Assembly (NCBI RefSeq): GCF_036388275.1
Contig: NZ_DASVSF010000107.1
Location: forward strand, 77,890 to 141,889
DNA length: 64,000 nucleotides
Origin: Longimicrobium sp.
GTDB taxonomy: Bacteria; Gemmatimonadota; Gemmatimonadetes; Longimicrobiales; Longimicrobiaceae
Reading direction: 5' to 3'
Shown here: in pieces, positions 8,673 through 17,581 of the stretch
How positions within the stretch are numbered: position 1 is the first letter of the stretch
How the letters are laid out: each line of letters begins with the position of its first letter
Notes under the pieces: generated by a model
Databases searched by the model: none
The model's input: the letters and a program-made list of their open reading frames with translations, nothing else
Told to the model about the DNA's origin: nothing
Program-made: the position numbers and the translations under genes

Positions 8673-9715
8673 GCGGCGATCCGCTGGTGCTGGCGATCGA
8701 GACCAGCTGCGATGAGACCTCCGCCGCCGTACTGTGGGGGGAGCGCGAACTGCTGGGCCACGTGATCTTCACGCAGGACATCCACACGCTGTACGGGGGC
8801 GTGGTCCCGGAGCTCGCCTCGCGCGCCCACCTGCGCACCGTGGACGACGTGGTCGCGGGCGCGCTGCGCGAGGCTGGCGTAGGGCTGGAGGACGTGGATG
8901 TCGTGGGTGTCACCGCGGGGCCCGGGCTGATCGGCGCGCTGCTGGTGGGCGTGGCTTGGGGGAAGGCGGCGGCGTGGGCCGCGGGCAAGCCGGTGGTGGG
9001 CGTGCACCACATGGAGGGGCACCTGTTCGCCACGCACCTGGAGCACCCGGGCGCCGAGCCGCCGTTCGTGGCCCTCCTGGTCTCCGGCGGCCACACCATG
9101 CTGCTCTGGGTGCCCGCCTGGGGCGAGTACAAGCTGCTCGGCGGCACGCGCGACGATGCGGCGGGCGAGGCCTTCGACAAGGCGGCGAAGATCCTGGGGC
9201 TGCCGTACCCCGGCGGCCCCTCCATCCAGCGTGCCGCTGCCGAGGGAGACCCCACCCGCCACCCGCTGCCGCGTCCGCTGCTCAACCGCGGCGAGCGCCT
9301 GGGCGACCGCGAGTACTACGACATGTCGTTCAGCGGGTTGAAGAACGCGCTGCGGCTGCTGGTGCGCGGACTGGAAGGGGAGGGAAGGCTTGCGGACGAG
9401 GTGCCGCACGTGGCCGCCTCGTTCCAGGCGGCGGTGGTGGACGTGCTGGTCGCCAAGACCATGCGCGGCGTGCGCGAGATGCGTTGCCCGCGCGTGGTGC
9501 TGGGCGGGGGCGTGGCCAACAGCCGGGCGCTTCGCGAGGCACTGGCGCAGCGGCTGGGCGAGAAGGGCCAGCTGTACGCGCCCTCGCCGCGGCTTTCCAC
9601 CGACAACGCGGCCATGATTGCCCGCGCCGCGCTCTTCCGCTGGCAGCGTGGCGAGGTGGGCGGGCTGGAGCTGAACGCCCGCGCGGACCTGCCGTTTCCC
9701 GGGCTGACGAAGTAA
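8669..9715 (+). CDS. tsaD: tRNA threonylcarbamoyladenosine transferase subunit TsaD
   Basis: Transfers threonylcarbamoyl to A37 of ANN-decoding tRNAs together with TsaB and TsaE. GTG 8669 gives the expected N-terminus LVLAIETSCDETSAAVL. The metal site is HHMEGHLFATHLEH, and GLPYPGGP plus VLGGGVANSRALREAL are conserved ASKHA features. 348 residues is typical. Upstream sequence in the same frame lies over the YbbR gene and is rejected as part of this protein. Confidence 0.96.
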   Translation: MSGDPLVLAIETSCDETSAAVLWGERELLGHVIFTQDIHTLYGGVVPELASRAHLRTVDDVVAGALREAGVGLEDVDVVGVTAGPGLIGALLVGVAWGKAAAWAAGKPVVGVHHMEGHLFATHLEHPGAEPPFVALLVSGGHTMLLWVPAWGEYKLLGGTRDDAAGEAFDKAAKILGLPYPGGPSIQRAAAEGDPTRHPLPRPLLNRGERLGDREYYDMSFSGLKNALRLLVRGLEGEGRLADEVPHVAASFQAAVVDVLVAKTMRGVREMRCPRVVLGGGVANSRALREALAQRLGEKGQLYAPSPRLSTDNAAMIARAALFRWQRGEVGGLELNARADLPFPGLTK

Positions 9716-9800
9716 GGGAACCCGCGGTGGCACGGGGAGTGAAGGAAAGCACCGGAGGTCGGGGAAGTCACCACGTCACGAAAGTCACTCCAGGGCCGGC

Positions 9801-10697
9801 TTGATCTCGCTTCTTCACGTCTCGGACCTTCACTTCGGCCCGCCGCACTACCCCGAGGTAGCGCGGGCGCTGCATGCATTCGCGCACCGGCTGCAGGCCG
9901 ATTGCATCGTAGCGTCGGGCGATTTCACCCAGCGCGCCACCGAAGAGCAGTTCGCCGAGGCGCGCGCGTTCCTGAACACGCTGCCCAGCGTTCCCCTGAT
10001 CGTCACGCCGGGGAACCACGACGTGCCGCTGATGCGGATCGCCGAGCGGGTGCTGGACCCGTATCGCTACTACCGCAAGCACATCCTGCCGGAGCTGGAC
10101 ACCGTTACCGACATCCCGGGCGCGCGCATCGTCGCCATCAACTCCACCGCGCCGCTCAAGGCCACGGTCAACGGCCGCATCCACCAGTGGCAGATCGACT
10201 TTGCGCGCGAGGCGTTCCAGGGAATCGCCGACGAGACGTACCGCATCGTGGTGGCCCATCACAACTTCGCGCCGCCGCCAGACTGGGAGGGCGCCGATGC
10301 CATGCCCCAGGCCAGGCGCGCGCTCGACGCGTTCACGGCCATGCGCGTTGACCTGATCCTGGGCGGCCACCTGCACCGCGCCTACCTCGGCAACTCGCTC
10401 GACGTGTACGCCGGGGCGGACCGCGAGCACGGCATCGTCATCGCGCAGAGCGGCACCACCACCTCGCGGCGCGGGCGTGCGCGCGAGCGGGAAAAGAACT
10501 CGCTGAACGTGCTGAAGCTGGATGACAAGCACATCCGCATCACGCACTACATGTACTTCGACGATGCGGGCGACTTTCTGCCCACCAGCCGCCACCTGTT
10601 CTACCGCCGCGGCCGGCCGCCGCTGGACGACGAGGGCGAGGTGACGAAGGCGCTGTGGATGGACGACCGCAAGGAGGTGCGCGATGCCGCGGTATGA
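9801..10697 (+). CDS. Calcineurin-like metallophosphoesterase
   Basis: 298 residues with the complete metallophosphoesterase set in order: DLHFG, SGDFTQ, TPGNHDVP, AHHNF and GGHLHRAY. The binuclear metal centre should be intact. These enzymes cleave phosphodiesters, often cyclic nucleotides or lipids; the substrate cannot be told here. The start is a TTG at 9801 giving MISLLHVSDLHFG, the normal beginning of the domain, with no convincing ribosome site. Its end overlaps the next small gene by 14 bases. Confidence 0.88.
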   Translation: MISLLHVSDLHFGPPHYPEVARALHAFAHRLQADCIVASGDFTQRATEEQFAEARAFLNTLPSVPLIVTPGNHDVPLMRIAERVLDPYRYYRKHILPELDTVTDIPGARIVAINSTAPLKATVNGRIHQWQIDFAREAFQGIADETYRIVVAHHNFAPPPDWEGADAMPQARRALDAFTAMRVDLILGGHLHRAYLGNSLDVYAGADREHGIVIAQSGTTTSRRGRAREREKNSLNVLKLDDKHIRITHYMYFDDAGDFLPTSRHLFYRRGRPPLDDEGEVTKALWMDDRKEVRDAAV

Positions 10698-10869
10698 GCG
10701 CCGCCGCCTGTCGCGCGGCGAAGAGATGAAGGCCGTGGGAATGGCGGCCGGCGTGGCCGCGGGCATCGGCGCGGCGGCGTGGTACGTTGCGCGGATCTTC
10801 CTGGCGCGCGAACGGGTGGACGGCGCCTCCGTGCCCTCCCCGGCACCCGTACCGGAGGCCGGGGGATGA
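10684..10869 (+). CDS. Small single-pass membrane protein
   Basis: 61 residues, not recognised. A basic N-terminus (RYERRRLSRGEEMKA) is followed by one Ala/Gly-rich membrane segment (about 19-39) and a Pro-rich tail. It overlaps the phosphoesterase upstream by 14 bases and the AsmA/TamB-like gene downstream by four bases (ATGA). This tight fit between two real genes is the main reason to accept it. Confidence 0.65.
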   Translation: MPRYERRRLSRGEEMKAVGMAAGVAAGIGAAAWYVARIFLARERVDGASVPSPAPVPEAGG

Positions 10870-12098
10870 AGAGGAACCGGGCCGTTCGCCTGCTCACCTG
10901 GGGTCTGGGCGGGGTGCTGCTGGGCGTGGCGCTCGCCGTGCTGGTGCTGAACATCGTCGCGCGCACCCAGACCGGGCACGAGTTCGTGCTGCAGCGCACC
11001 CTGCGCGCGCTGGGCAAAGGGCTGAACGGCGGACAGCTGAACGTCGCCCGGATCGACGGCAACCTGTTCGAGGGCGCCAAGCTGTACGGCGTATCGCTCA
11101 AGGACCGGCAGGGCCGCGCCTTCATCCTGGCCGACAGCGCCTACCTGGACTACGACGTCAAGACGCTGCTCTCGCCGCGCATCCACATCACCCGGGCCAC
11201 CCTGTACGAGCCCGAGGTGTACGTGTTCAAGCTGCCCGGCGACTCGCTGTGGAACTACCAGGCGATCTTCGCCGCCGATCCCACCCGCAGCGACACGACG
11301 AAGCGCGTGGAGCGCATCACGCTGCTCGACACGCTGCGGATGATCGATGGCGTGGTGCGGGTGCAGAACGTGTGGAAGCCCGACTCCACCCTTTCCACGC
11401 GCGCCCAGCAGGCCGAGATCGCGGCGGCGCTCTCCGACACCTCGGTGGTCCTGGTGAACCGCGTGGGGGGCGGGTACATCCGCACCATGAACTTCCGGCG
11501 GATGAACGGCCGCCTTTCCCGCGTCCGCTTCGCGCCGGGAACGCGCTCCGGCTCGCGCATCCACGTCGATTCGCTGCGCACGGAAGCGCAAATCTTCCGG
11601 CAGCCGGTGCAGCTGCACCACAGTCAGGGGACCATCGCGCTGCTCAAGGGGCACATCGAATTCGACGTCCCCATCGTGCGGCTGCGCAACTCGCTGCTCG
11701 CCACCTCGGGGGTGGTTCGCACGGACAGCTTCCCCCGGTGGTTCAACCCCGCCGAGGCGCCCATGTACGACGTGGCGTTCCGCACCGATTCGGTGGATTT
11801 CGGCGACCTGCGCTGGCTGTACAAGCGCTTTCCCGAAGACGCGTCCGGGCGGCTGTCGCTGCGCATCGAGTCGCGGCCGGGCGGCACCATGTTCCTGGCG
11901 CGCAACGCCGACGTGCGCGCGCCGGGCACGCACATCGCGGGCAGCTTCGGCATGCAGGTGGGCGACACCCTGCGCTTCATGGACGTGGACCTGAAGGCGG
12001 AGCCCGTCCGAATCTCCACCATCGAGCGGATGCTCCCCGAAGGCCTCCCGGTGCGCGGCCTGCAACTGGGCGGGGCGGAGATTCGCGGCGCTCCCTGA
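10866..12098 (+). CDS. Short AsmA/TamB-like membrane-anchored protein
   Basis: 410 residues from ATG 10866. One N-terminal membrane helix (about 11-33) leads to a region like the start of AsmA/TamB proteins: GHEFVLQRTLRALG, then a beta-rich stretch with LNVARIDGNLFEGAKLYGVSLKD and LADSAYLDYDVKTLL. AsmA/TamB proteins bridge the envelope and move lipids or help outer-membrane assembly. Most members exceed 600-1000 residues, so this one is short and may be only the N-terminal part. It ends 25 bases before a strong hairpin terminator, so it is not cut by the window. Confidence 0.7.
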   Translation: MKRNRAVRLLTWGLGGVLLGVALAVLVLNIVARTQTGHEFVLQRTLRALGKGLNGGQLNVARIDGNLFEGAKLYGVSLKDRQGRAFILADSAYLDYDVKTLLSPRIHITRATLYEPEVYVFKLPGDSLWNYQAIFAADPTRSDTTKRVERITLLDTLRMIDGVVRVQNVWKPDSTLSTRAQQAEIAAALSDTSVVLVNRVGGGYIRTMNFRRMNGRLSRVRFAPGTRSGSRIHVDSLRTEAQIFRQPVQLHHSQGTIALLKGHIEFDVPIVRLRNSLLATSGVVRTDSFPRWFNPAEAPMYDVAFRTDSVDFGDLRWLYKRFPEDASGRLSLRIESRPGGTMFLARNADVRAPGTHIAGSFGMQVGDTLRFMDVDLKAEPVRISTIERMLPEGLPVRGLQLGGAEIRGAP

Positions 12099-12122
12099 GA
12101 TCGTCGTCATCCACGAAACGCA

Positions 12123-12154
12123 GCGGGCCCGGAGGAAAGATCCTCCGGGCCCGC
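12123..12154. terminator. Bidirectional hairpin terminator
   Basis: Perfect 14-bp GC-rich stem with loop AAGA between convergent genes (the AsmA/TamB-like gene on plus and the receiver gene on minus). No long T run follows on plus. On minus it lies 22 bases after the receiver stop. Confidence 0.85.
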
Positions 12155-12176
12155 TCTCGTTGTTGCTCCACCCGGC

Positions 12177-12581
12177 TCAGCCGGCGGCCACCAGTTCGCC
12201 CTGGGACGAAGGGGCGGGTGCCAACCGGCGCACCACGGTAAGGATGCGGTGCAGGTTGCATGGCTTGGGAAGCAGCGCGCTGAAGCCTTCTTCCAGGACG
12301 CGCGCCTCGGGCCACTTCAGGACGTCGGCGGTAAGGGCGACCACGGGGATGCCGGACGTTTCCGGAAGCGCCGCCAGCTCCCGGCGCGCGGCGATGCCGT
12401 CCATGCGCGGCATCCGCATGTCCATCAGCACCACGTCGGGGCGGGAGTCGCGCGCCATCCGCACACCCTCGACGCCGTCACGGGCCTGGAGCACACGGTA
12501 GCCCGCGTGCTGAAGCAGCACGCCGCAGACGGTCTGGTGGTCGGGGTCGTCGTCGACGATGAGGATGGTAACGGGCGGCAT
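12177..12581 (-). CDS. Stand-alone response-regulator receiver protein
   Basis: 134 residues containing only a receiver domain. The acidic pair is at Asp11/Asp12 (LIVDDDPD), the phospho-acceptor is Asp54 (VLMDMRMPRMDG), the switch Thr is Thr84 (ALTAD) and the conserved Lys is Lys106 (LLPKP). There is no output domain, so it should act by binding a partner, as in a phosphorelay or as a CheY/DivK-like protein. No kinase is adjacent; the closest histidine kinase in the window is at 43.4 kb. Confidence 0.92.
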   Translation of the reverse strand: MPPVTILIVDDDPDHQTVCGVLLQHAGYRVLQARDGVEGVRMARDSRPDVVLMDMRMPRMDGIAARRELAALPETSGIPVVALTADVLKWPEARVLEEGFSALLPKPCNLHRILTVVRRLAPAPSSQGELVAAG

Positions 12582-12703
12582 GGGCCACTTCCGCGGGCGG
12601 GCTTCCGGATGGGGGGTGGAAACAGCAATCTAGTCGCGGCTTCCGGATTGTACAATGTATTTGTAGGGTTGATTCCTTCAGCGCCGTTTTTCGCCTCCGT
12701 GGG

Positions 12704-12973
12704 TCAGTCGCCGCCCCGGTTCTTGTCGATGATCGCGGCCAGGATCAGCACGAACGCCAGCAGGCGCACGGAGTACAGCAGCACCTGCTCGCCGTTGGGA
12801 TCGGCGGCGAGTGCCAGCGCGGCCCGCTGCGCGGCGAGCAGCCAGAACGCCGCGGCAAAGATTCCGAACAGGCGGTCGCGGGTGTCGCGCCAGAACCGCA
12901 GGAAGTACAGGCCGGCGACGAAGTACCCCATCACCAGCGCGCCCGAGATGAGCTGGCTCAACGCGTCTCCCAT
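12704..12973 (-). CDS. Small membrane protein, DUF5985-like, second of a pair
   Basis: 89 residues with three predicted membrane segments (about 9-27, 36-56, 65-82). The start MGDALSQLISGALVMGYF overlaps the end of the gene upstream by 16 bases. Both proteins of the pair share a layout with an RDTRDRLFG or RNRVRLL basic loop after the first helix, so they look like diverged copies. I recall this kind of pair as DUF5985, but the family name is from memory. Function unknown. Confidence 0.75.
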   Translation of the reverse strand: MGDALSQLISGALVMGYFVAGLYFLRFWRDTRDRLFGIFAAAFWLLAAQRAALALAADPNGEQVLLYSVRLLAFVLILAAIIDKNRGGD

Positions 12974-13215
12974 ACCAGGCCGTAAAGTAGGATGACGATT
13001 CCCGCCAGCGCCGGAAGCGTGCGCCAGACGGAAAGGTCGATGTCGGGCACCACCCGCATGTCGACGAGCAGGATGATGTTGTTCAAGGCAAGCCCCGTGA
13101 AGCACAGCCCCGACCACAGCAGCAGCCGCACCCGGTTGCGGGCGTAGCCGCGCAGCAGCAGGACGGCACAGGCAAGGCTGGTGAGCGCGCAGAGGGCGTA
13201 TACGAGTGTCGCCAT
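12958..13215 (-). CDS. Small membrane protein, DUF5985-like, first of a pair
   Basis: 85 residues with three hydrophobic segments (about 3-21, 31-50, 63-80) separated by a basic loop RGYARNRVRLL. It starts with ATG three bases after the stop of the 127-residue gene upstream and overlaps the next membrane gene. The two small proteins probably form a heteromeric membrane complex. Function unknown. Confidence 0.75.
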   Translation of the reverse strand: MATLVYALCALTSLACAVLLLRGYARNRVRLLLWSGLCFTGLALNNIILLVDMRVVPDIDLSVWRTLPALAGIVILLYGLVWETR

Positions 13216-13218
13216 CGG

Positions 13219-13602
13219 TCAGCCCTTCCTGAGCTTGAAGGCGTCGGCGAACGAGCGCACGGGGTCCGGGGGCTGGTTGTAGATCAGGTTGATGACCGCC
13301 ACGCGGTTTTGGCGGTAGGCGGCGGCCAGCGCATTCACCTCGTCGCGCAGGCGGGGACTGGACGGATGGTAGCGATACACGGGAGTGCCGCCGCCGTTGG
13401 ACGTGGCGAGGCCGATCCCCACCAGCTGCTCCAGCCGTCGGGTGGCACCCGCCGGCACGGTGTAGATGGACCGGGCGACGTCTTCCGGGGACCAGTCCTG
13501 TTCAGGCTGCGAGTGGATCAGCAGAAGCGTTTCCAGAAGCTCCGCGGACTCGATGTTGTGTGCGATGAACGCCCTTACGACGTCCGGGATCGCCTCGCTC
13601 AT
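13219..13602 (-). CDS. Winged-helix-like protein heading the small membrane-protein operon
   Basis: 127 residues, helical. The segment ESAELLETLLLIHSQPEQDW, then PEDVARSIYTVPAGATRRLE and a strand-like VYRYHP, follows the shape of a winged-helix DNA-binding domain, though I cannot name a family. The start ATG at 13602 is chosen over longer readings because GGAGAGG lies directly before it. It is first in a three-gene minus operon with the two small membrane proteins and may regulate or partner them. Confidence 0.7.
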   Translation of the reverse strand: MSEAIPDVVRAFIAHNIESAELLETLLLIHSQPEQDWSPEDVARSIYTVPAGATRRLEQLVGIGLATSNGGGTPVYRYHPSSPRLRDEVNALAAAYRQNRVAVINLIYNQPPDPVRSFADAFKLRKG

Positions 13603-13821
13603 CCTCTCCGGCAGGTAGCGGGAAACGGGTCGAGGGCACCGCGATGGCGCTGCCGACCCGGTCGAGAACGGAAGAACGGCGACGTACGCGCTCCACGTCC
13701 GGGAGCGCAGACTATCGTTCTCCCTGCGCCAGCGCAACGGCTCGTCTGGTCGCGCGCCGGCCTCGCCGCCGAACCGCGAATCCCGAAGCTCAGGTGCGGC
13801 ATGCACGTGAGGCACCACGCA

Positions 13822-14030
13822 GCAGCGGTCACCGAAGCCGGGGCCTCGGCTGCCGTGGGGCCCTCACCCGGCCGCGCTGACACGCGTGCCACCCTCTCCC
13901 ACAAACAGCGTGGGAGGGGGGTACACCCCAGAATCGAGCGCGCCAAGCCAGCCGAAGCGCAATCGAATTCTCCCTTTTCCCCGCTTGCGGGGGGAGAGAG
14001 GGCAGCCTGAGACTGCGCGGGAGCTGCCGA
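13822..14030 (+). repeat. Composite intergenic repeat, copy 1
   Basis: Starts with agcggtcaccgaagcc and continues through ccctcacccggccgcgctga into a ctctcccac / gtgggag hairpin, then tcgaattctccc and a second hairpin. The first part matches 47251-47375 on plus and 25262-25337 on minus nearly base for base, showing a dispersed family rather than chance GC-rich sequence. Confidence 0.85.
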
Positions 14031-14480
14031 AGCACACCGAGCTTCGCCAGCCTTCGCGCGCCGCGCCGACGCGGAGCGAGGCGATTCCGGCGTCCGTACC
14101 GCTGTCGCGTCCAAGGTGAGAAGTGGCGCATGCAAGATGCGGGTGTGCTACGGGCAGGTTTGGCGCGCTTGGGCCTGAATAGAAAAAGTCCAGTTCGTCC
14201 AAATCATAAACGGCGCCCGCGAGCCCTTTTCATCCCTCAGGGTCGGCCGGAGGACGGTGAAAGACTCAGGATGACAGCGCTGTGGGGCCGCACTGAGGTG
14301 GGGTGGCGCACCGGACTGGCTCCCTTCCCCCGCGCTGTTTGCGGGGGAAGGGTTGGGGATGGGGGGCGGCCGCGGCATGCGCCAAACCCAGCCTCCTTCG
14401 CCCCGAAGTTCTCTCCTCTCCGCACAGCACTATCGTGCGCGGAGGGCCCGCGGGAGGGGCCTCCCCCGGAAACAAGAAAT

Positions 14481-14513
14481 CCGCCCCTCCCCCGGAGTCC
14501 GGGGGAGGGGCGG
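14481..14513 (-). terminator. Rho-independent terminator of the permease gene
   Basis: A 14-16 bp stem of ccgcccctcccccgga with its complement and a tiny loop. On the minus strand it is followed by ATTTCTTGTTT. It lies 31 bases after the permease stop. Confidence 0.88.
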
Positions 14514-14543
14514 TCTTCCATCCACGATTCGGCGAGGACGGTT

Positions 14544-16127
14544 CTACTTCTCGTCCGTGTACGTCGGACGCGGAGGCGTGTCGACGTGCGCCTGGTGGTG
14601 CGTGCGCTGCACCACGCTGTGCCGCCGGCCGTACAGGAAGTAGATCGCCAGGCCGATCGCCAGCCACAGGAACAGCCGCTCCCACGCAACGCGCGGCAGC
14701 CCCGTCATCAGGTACACGCACGACAGGATGCCCAGGATGGGGAACAGCGGCACGAACGGCGTCTTGAACGGACGCGGACGGTTCGGCTCCTTCACGCGCA
14801 GGTACCACACGCCCGCGCACACGATGCTGAAGGCCAGCAGCGTGCCGATGGACACCAGGTGCCCCAGCTCCGAAACGTCGTAGTAGCCCGCCAGGAACGC
14901 GCAGACCAGGCCCACCAGCGCGCTGCTGATGTGCGGCGTGCGGAAGCGCGGGTGCAGGCGGCTGAAAATCGGCGGAAGCAGGCCGTCGCGCGACATCGTG
15001 TAGAAGATGCGGGGCTGGCTCATGAGCATCACCAGCATCACCGACGAAAGACCGGCGATGGCGCCCACCTTGATCCACGGGGCCAGCCAGGTGTAGCCCG
15101 TGGCGTCGATGGCCACCGCGATGGGCTCGCCCACGTTCAGGCGCGGGTACTCCACGATGCCCGTCATGATGCCCGACACCAGGATGTACAGGATGGTGCA
15201 GATGATCAGCGAGCCCAGGATGCCGATGGGCATGTCGCGCTGCGGGTTCTTGGCTTCCTGCGCCGTCGTCGACACCGCGTCGAAGCCGATGTAGGCGAAG
15301 AAGATCACGCCGCCCGCCGCGATGATGCCGTTGAAGCCGAACGCCCCCGGACCGGTGGCCTGCGGGATGAACGGCGTCCAGTGGTCCATCGACTGTCCCC
15401 AGTGCGTGAGGACGTAGTACCCGCCTGCCAGGATGAACGCCGCCACGACGGCCAGCTTGATGGCCACCGCGACGTTGTTGAAGCGCGCCGACTCCTTGAT
15501 GCCCGTCACCAGCAGCACCGTTACGGCGAAGATGCCGAGCGCCGCGATCACGTTGAAGCCGCCGTTCGCCTGCGGAAGGCTGTCGATGCTGACGCCCTGC
15601 GCCGCCAGAGACTGGGTGAGCTCCTCGGTCTTGCGCACCCAGGTGTCGGAGCCCGGGGCCTGCACCAGCTCGCCGGCCGGGTTGGTCAGGTAGGGCGGAA
15701 GGATGACGCCCAGGTCCTTGAGGAACGAGTTCACGTACCCCGACCAGCCCGCTGCCACCGTCGCCGCGCCGAACAGGTACTCCAGGATCAGGTCCCACCC
15801 GATGATCCACGCGATCAGCTCGCCCAGCGTGGCGTAGCCGTACGTGTACGCGGAGCCCGCGATGGGGATCATGGACGCGAACTCGGCGTAGCAGAGGCCG
15901 GCGAAGACGCAGGCGATGCCGGCGAACACGAACGCCAGCACGATGGCCGGTCCCGCGTGCTGCGCCGCCGCCGTGCCCGTGAGCACGAAGATACCGGTTC
16001 CGATGATGGCGCCGATGCCCAGCGACACCAGGTTCAGCGGGCCGAGCTCGCGTTTCAGGCTGTGCTCGCCTTCGGAAAAGGCGTCCGCCTGCAGCTCGTC
16101 GATGTTCTTGCGGGCGAAAAGACTCAT
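14544..16127 (-). CDS. APC-family amino acid permease
   Basis: 527 residues with about twelve to fourteen membrane helices. The N-terminus KRELGPLNLVSLGIGAIIGT is the APC signature (first helix, substrate backbone binding), followed by FAGIACVFAGLCYAEFASMI and PIAGSAYTYGYATLGE; SQPRIFYTMSRDGLLP is a typical loop. It resembles the cationic amino acid transporter subgroup and should import amino acids with protons or exchange. The substrate is not decided by sequence. Single gene with its own terminator. Confidence 0.92.
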   Translation of the reverse strand: MSLFARKNIDELQADAFSEGEHSLKRELGPLNLVSLGIGAIIGTGIFVLTGTAAAQHAGPAIVLAFVFAGIACVFAGLCYAEFASMIPIAGSAYTYGYATLGELIAWIIGWDLILEYLFGAATVAAGWSGYVNSFLKDLGVILPPYLTNPAGELVQAPGSDTWVRKTEELTQSLAAQGVSIDSLPQANGGFNVIAALGIFAVTVLLVTGIKESARFNNVAVAIKLAVVAAFILAGGYYVLTHWGQSMDHWTPFIPQATGPGAFGFNGIIAAGGVIFFAYIGFDAVSTTAQEAKNPQRDMPIGILGSLIICTILYILVSGIMTGIVEYPRLNVGEPIAVAIDATGYTWLAPWIKVGAIAGLSSVMLVMLMSQPRIFYTMSRDGLLPPIFSRLHPRFRTPHISSALVGLVCAFLAGYYDVSELGHLVSIGTLLAFSIVCAGVWYLRVKEPNRPRPFKTPFVPLFPILGILSCVYLMTGLPRVAWERLFLWLAIGLAIYFLYGRRHSVVQRTHHQAHVDTPPRPTYTDEK

Positions 16128-16501
16128 GACTGCTCCGGTGTGGGCGGACTCCGGTCCGCCGCGGGGGGTGGAGTGTGATGTACCGCGCCGGGCGGGCGCG
16201 TGCTTCCAGCGGCCATGGGCCGCGCTCGGCCGTGTGTGCTCCGCCCCTGGGCGGGCGGGGGTTCTCCCGGAGTCGGGGGAAATCGCGATCCAGCGTTGAT
16301 GATGCTGAAGCGCATGAATGTAAGCGCCGTGCGGCTCCGGTCAAGCATTCGTTCAAAGCCCCTCCCAAAATCGTCGCGTTCCGGCGCGGCGCGGACGCGC
16401 GCCCGCTGTTACGTCCGCATTGCGCCCCCGCCCCCGCGCGCGTTAGTGTGCCGCTCCGGGGCGGCCCCGCGCCGCCCGCGAACCCCGCGTGCGCGAGTTC
16501 C
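16128..16501. other. Divergent promoter spacer between permease and nrnA-like gene
   Basis: 374 bases between two divergent genes. It must contain promoters for both, but I see no clear -35/-10 pair. The short reading frames across it lack ribosome sites and are not accepted as genes. Confidence 0.5.
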
Positions 16502-17512
16502 ATGTCAGAGCTGCTGGCCGTTCCCGAGTCCCGCGCCTTTCCCCTGCGCCGGCTGCTGCAGCCGCTGCTGGGCGCCCGCAGCGTGGCGCTTCACACGCAC
16601 GTGCACGCCGACGGCGACGGGGCCGGGTCGCAAGCGGCCCTGGCGGCGTGGCTGGAAGGGCGGGGAATCCGCTGCACCATCGTGAATCCCACGCCCTTTC
16701 CCGACTCGCTGCGCTTCGTCCTCCACCGCCAGGACGTGGTGGCCGACCTGGGCACCCCCGAGGCCGAGGCCGCCCTGGACGAGGCCGACCTGTTCCTGGT
16801 GCTCGACACCAGCGAGCCGGAACGCATCGGCAAGCTGGCGCAGCGCATTCCCCGCGACCGCACGCTGGTGGTGGACCATCACCCCGCGGGAAGCGAGGTG
16901 GTGGGCGACGTGGCCGTGCAGGACCCCACCGCCGCCGCCACGGGCGAGATGGTGTACGACATCATCACCCTGTCGGGCGACGCCGTGCCCCAGGCGTCGG
17001 CGCTGGGGGCCTACGTGGCGCTGGTCAGCGACACGGGCTCGTTCCGCTTCGGCAACACCACGCCGCGGGTGCTGGCGGTGGCCGGCGAGCTGATGACGCT
17101 GGGCATCGACCCCGAGGTGGTGTACCGCCGCCTGTTCGCCACGGCGCCGCGCCGCCGGCTGGAGCTGCTGCGCGAGGCGCTGGCCAGCCTGGAAAGCGAC
17201 GACGGCGTGGGGTGGATGGTGGTGCCCCACGAGGTCACCCAGCGGCTGGGCGTGTCGGGCGAGGACTTCGACGGGCTGATCGAGCACGTTCGCTCGATGG
17301 AGGGAACGGAGGTGGCGCTGCTCTTCCGAGAAACCGCTCCCGGCGAAACCAAGATCTCCTTCCGCTCCAACGGCGCCGCCGACGTCAACCGCATCGCGCG
17401 TGAGTTCGGCGGGGGCGGGCACGTGAAGGCGGCGGGCGCCAACGTCCCGGAGCCCGCCTCCGCCCTCGTCCCCCGCGTGATCGACGCCGTCCGCCGCGCC
17501 CTCCGCGGCTGA
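16502..17512 (+). CDS. nrnA: DHH/DHHA1 phosphoesterase, NrnA-like
   Basis: 336 residues from ATG 16502. The DHH domain shows HVHADGDGAGSQAAL, VLDTSEPERIG and VVDHHPAG, the metal-binding set, then DPTAAATGEMVYDI. The C-terminal DHHA1 domain ends FGGGGHVKAAGANV. NrnA-type enzymes degrade nanoRNA (short oligoribonucleotides) and may dephosphorylate pAp. All key acidic and His residues are present. The start matches the usual family N-terminus; longer readings cover only spacer. Confidence 0.9.
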   Translation: MSELLAVPESRAFPLRRLLQPLLGARSVALHTHVHADGDGAGSQAALAAWLEGRGIRCTIVNPTPFPDSLRFVLHRQDVVADLGTPEAEAALDEADLFLVLDTSEPERIGKLAQRIPRDRTLVVDHHPAGSEVVGDVAVQDPTAAATGEMVYDIITLSGDAVPQASALGAYVALVSDTGSFRFGNTTPRVLAVAGELMTLGIDPEVVYRRLFATAPRRRLELLREALASLESDDGVGWMVVPHEVTQRLGVSGEDFDGLIEHVRSMEGTEVALLFRETAPGETKISFRSNGAADVNRIAREFGGGGHVKAAGANVPEPASALVPRVIDAVRRALRG

Positions 17513-17581
17513 ACGGCCCACCCTTCCGGCGCTCCGCGAACCGCGTGCGAGCGCCGTCTTCACCCCCTCCGCCACACGCCC

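Larger units (their letters stand above)
13603..14543. other. Long non-coding spacer with repeats and hairpins
   Basis: About 940 bases with no convincing gene; reading frames here are GC-driven and lack start signals. It holds the composite repeat at 13822-14030, a fragment ending actcaggatgacag near 14264-14278, a perfect 12-bp hairpin at 14322-14352 (arms cccttcccccgc and its complement, loop gctgttt), a further repeat piece at 14373-14470 related to the array before dnaG, and the permease terminator. Confidence 0.7.
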
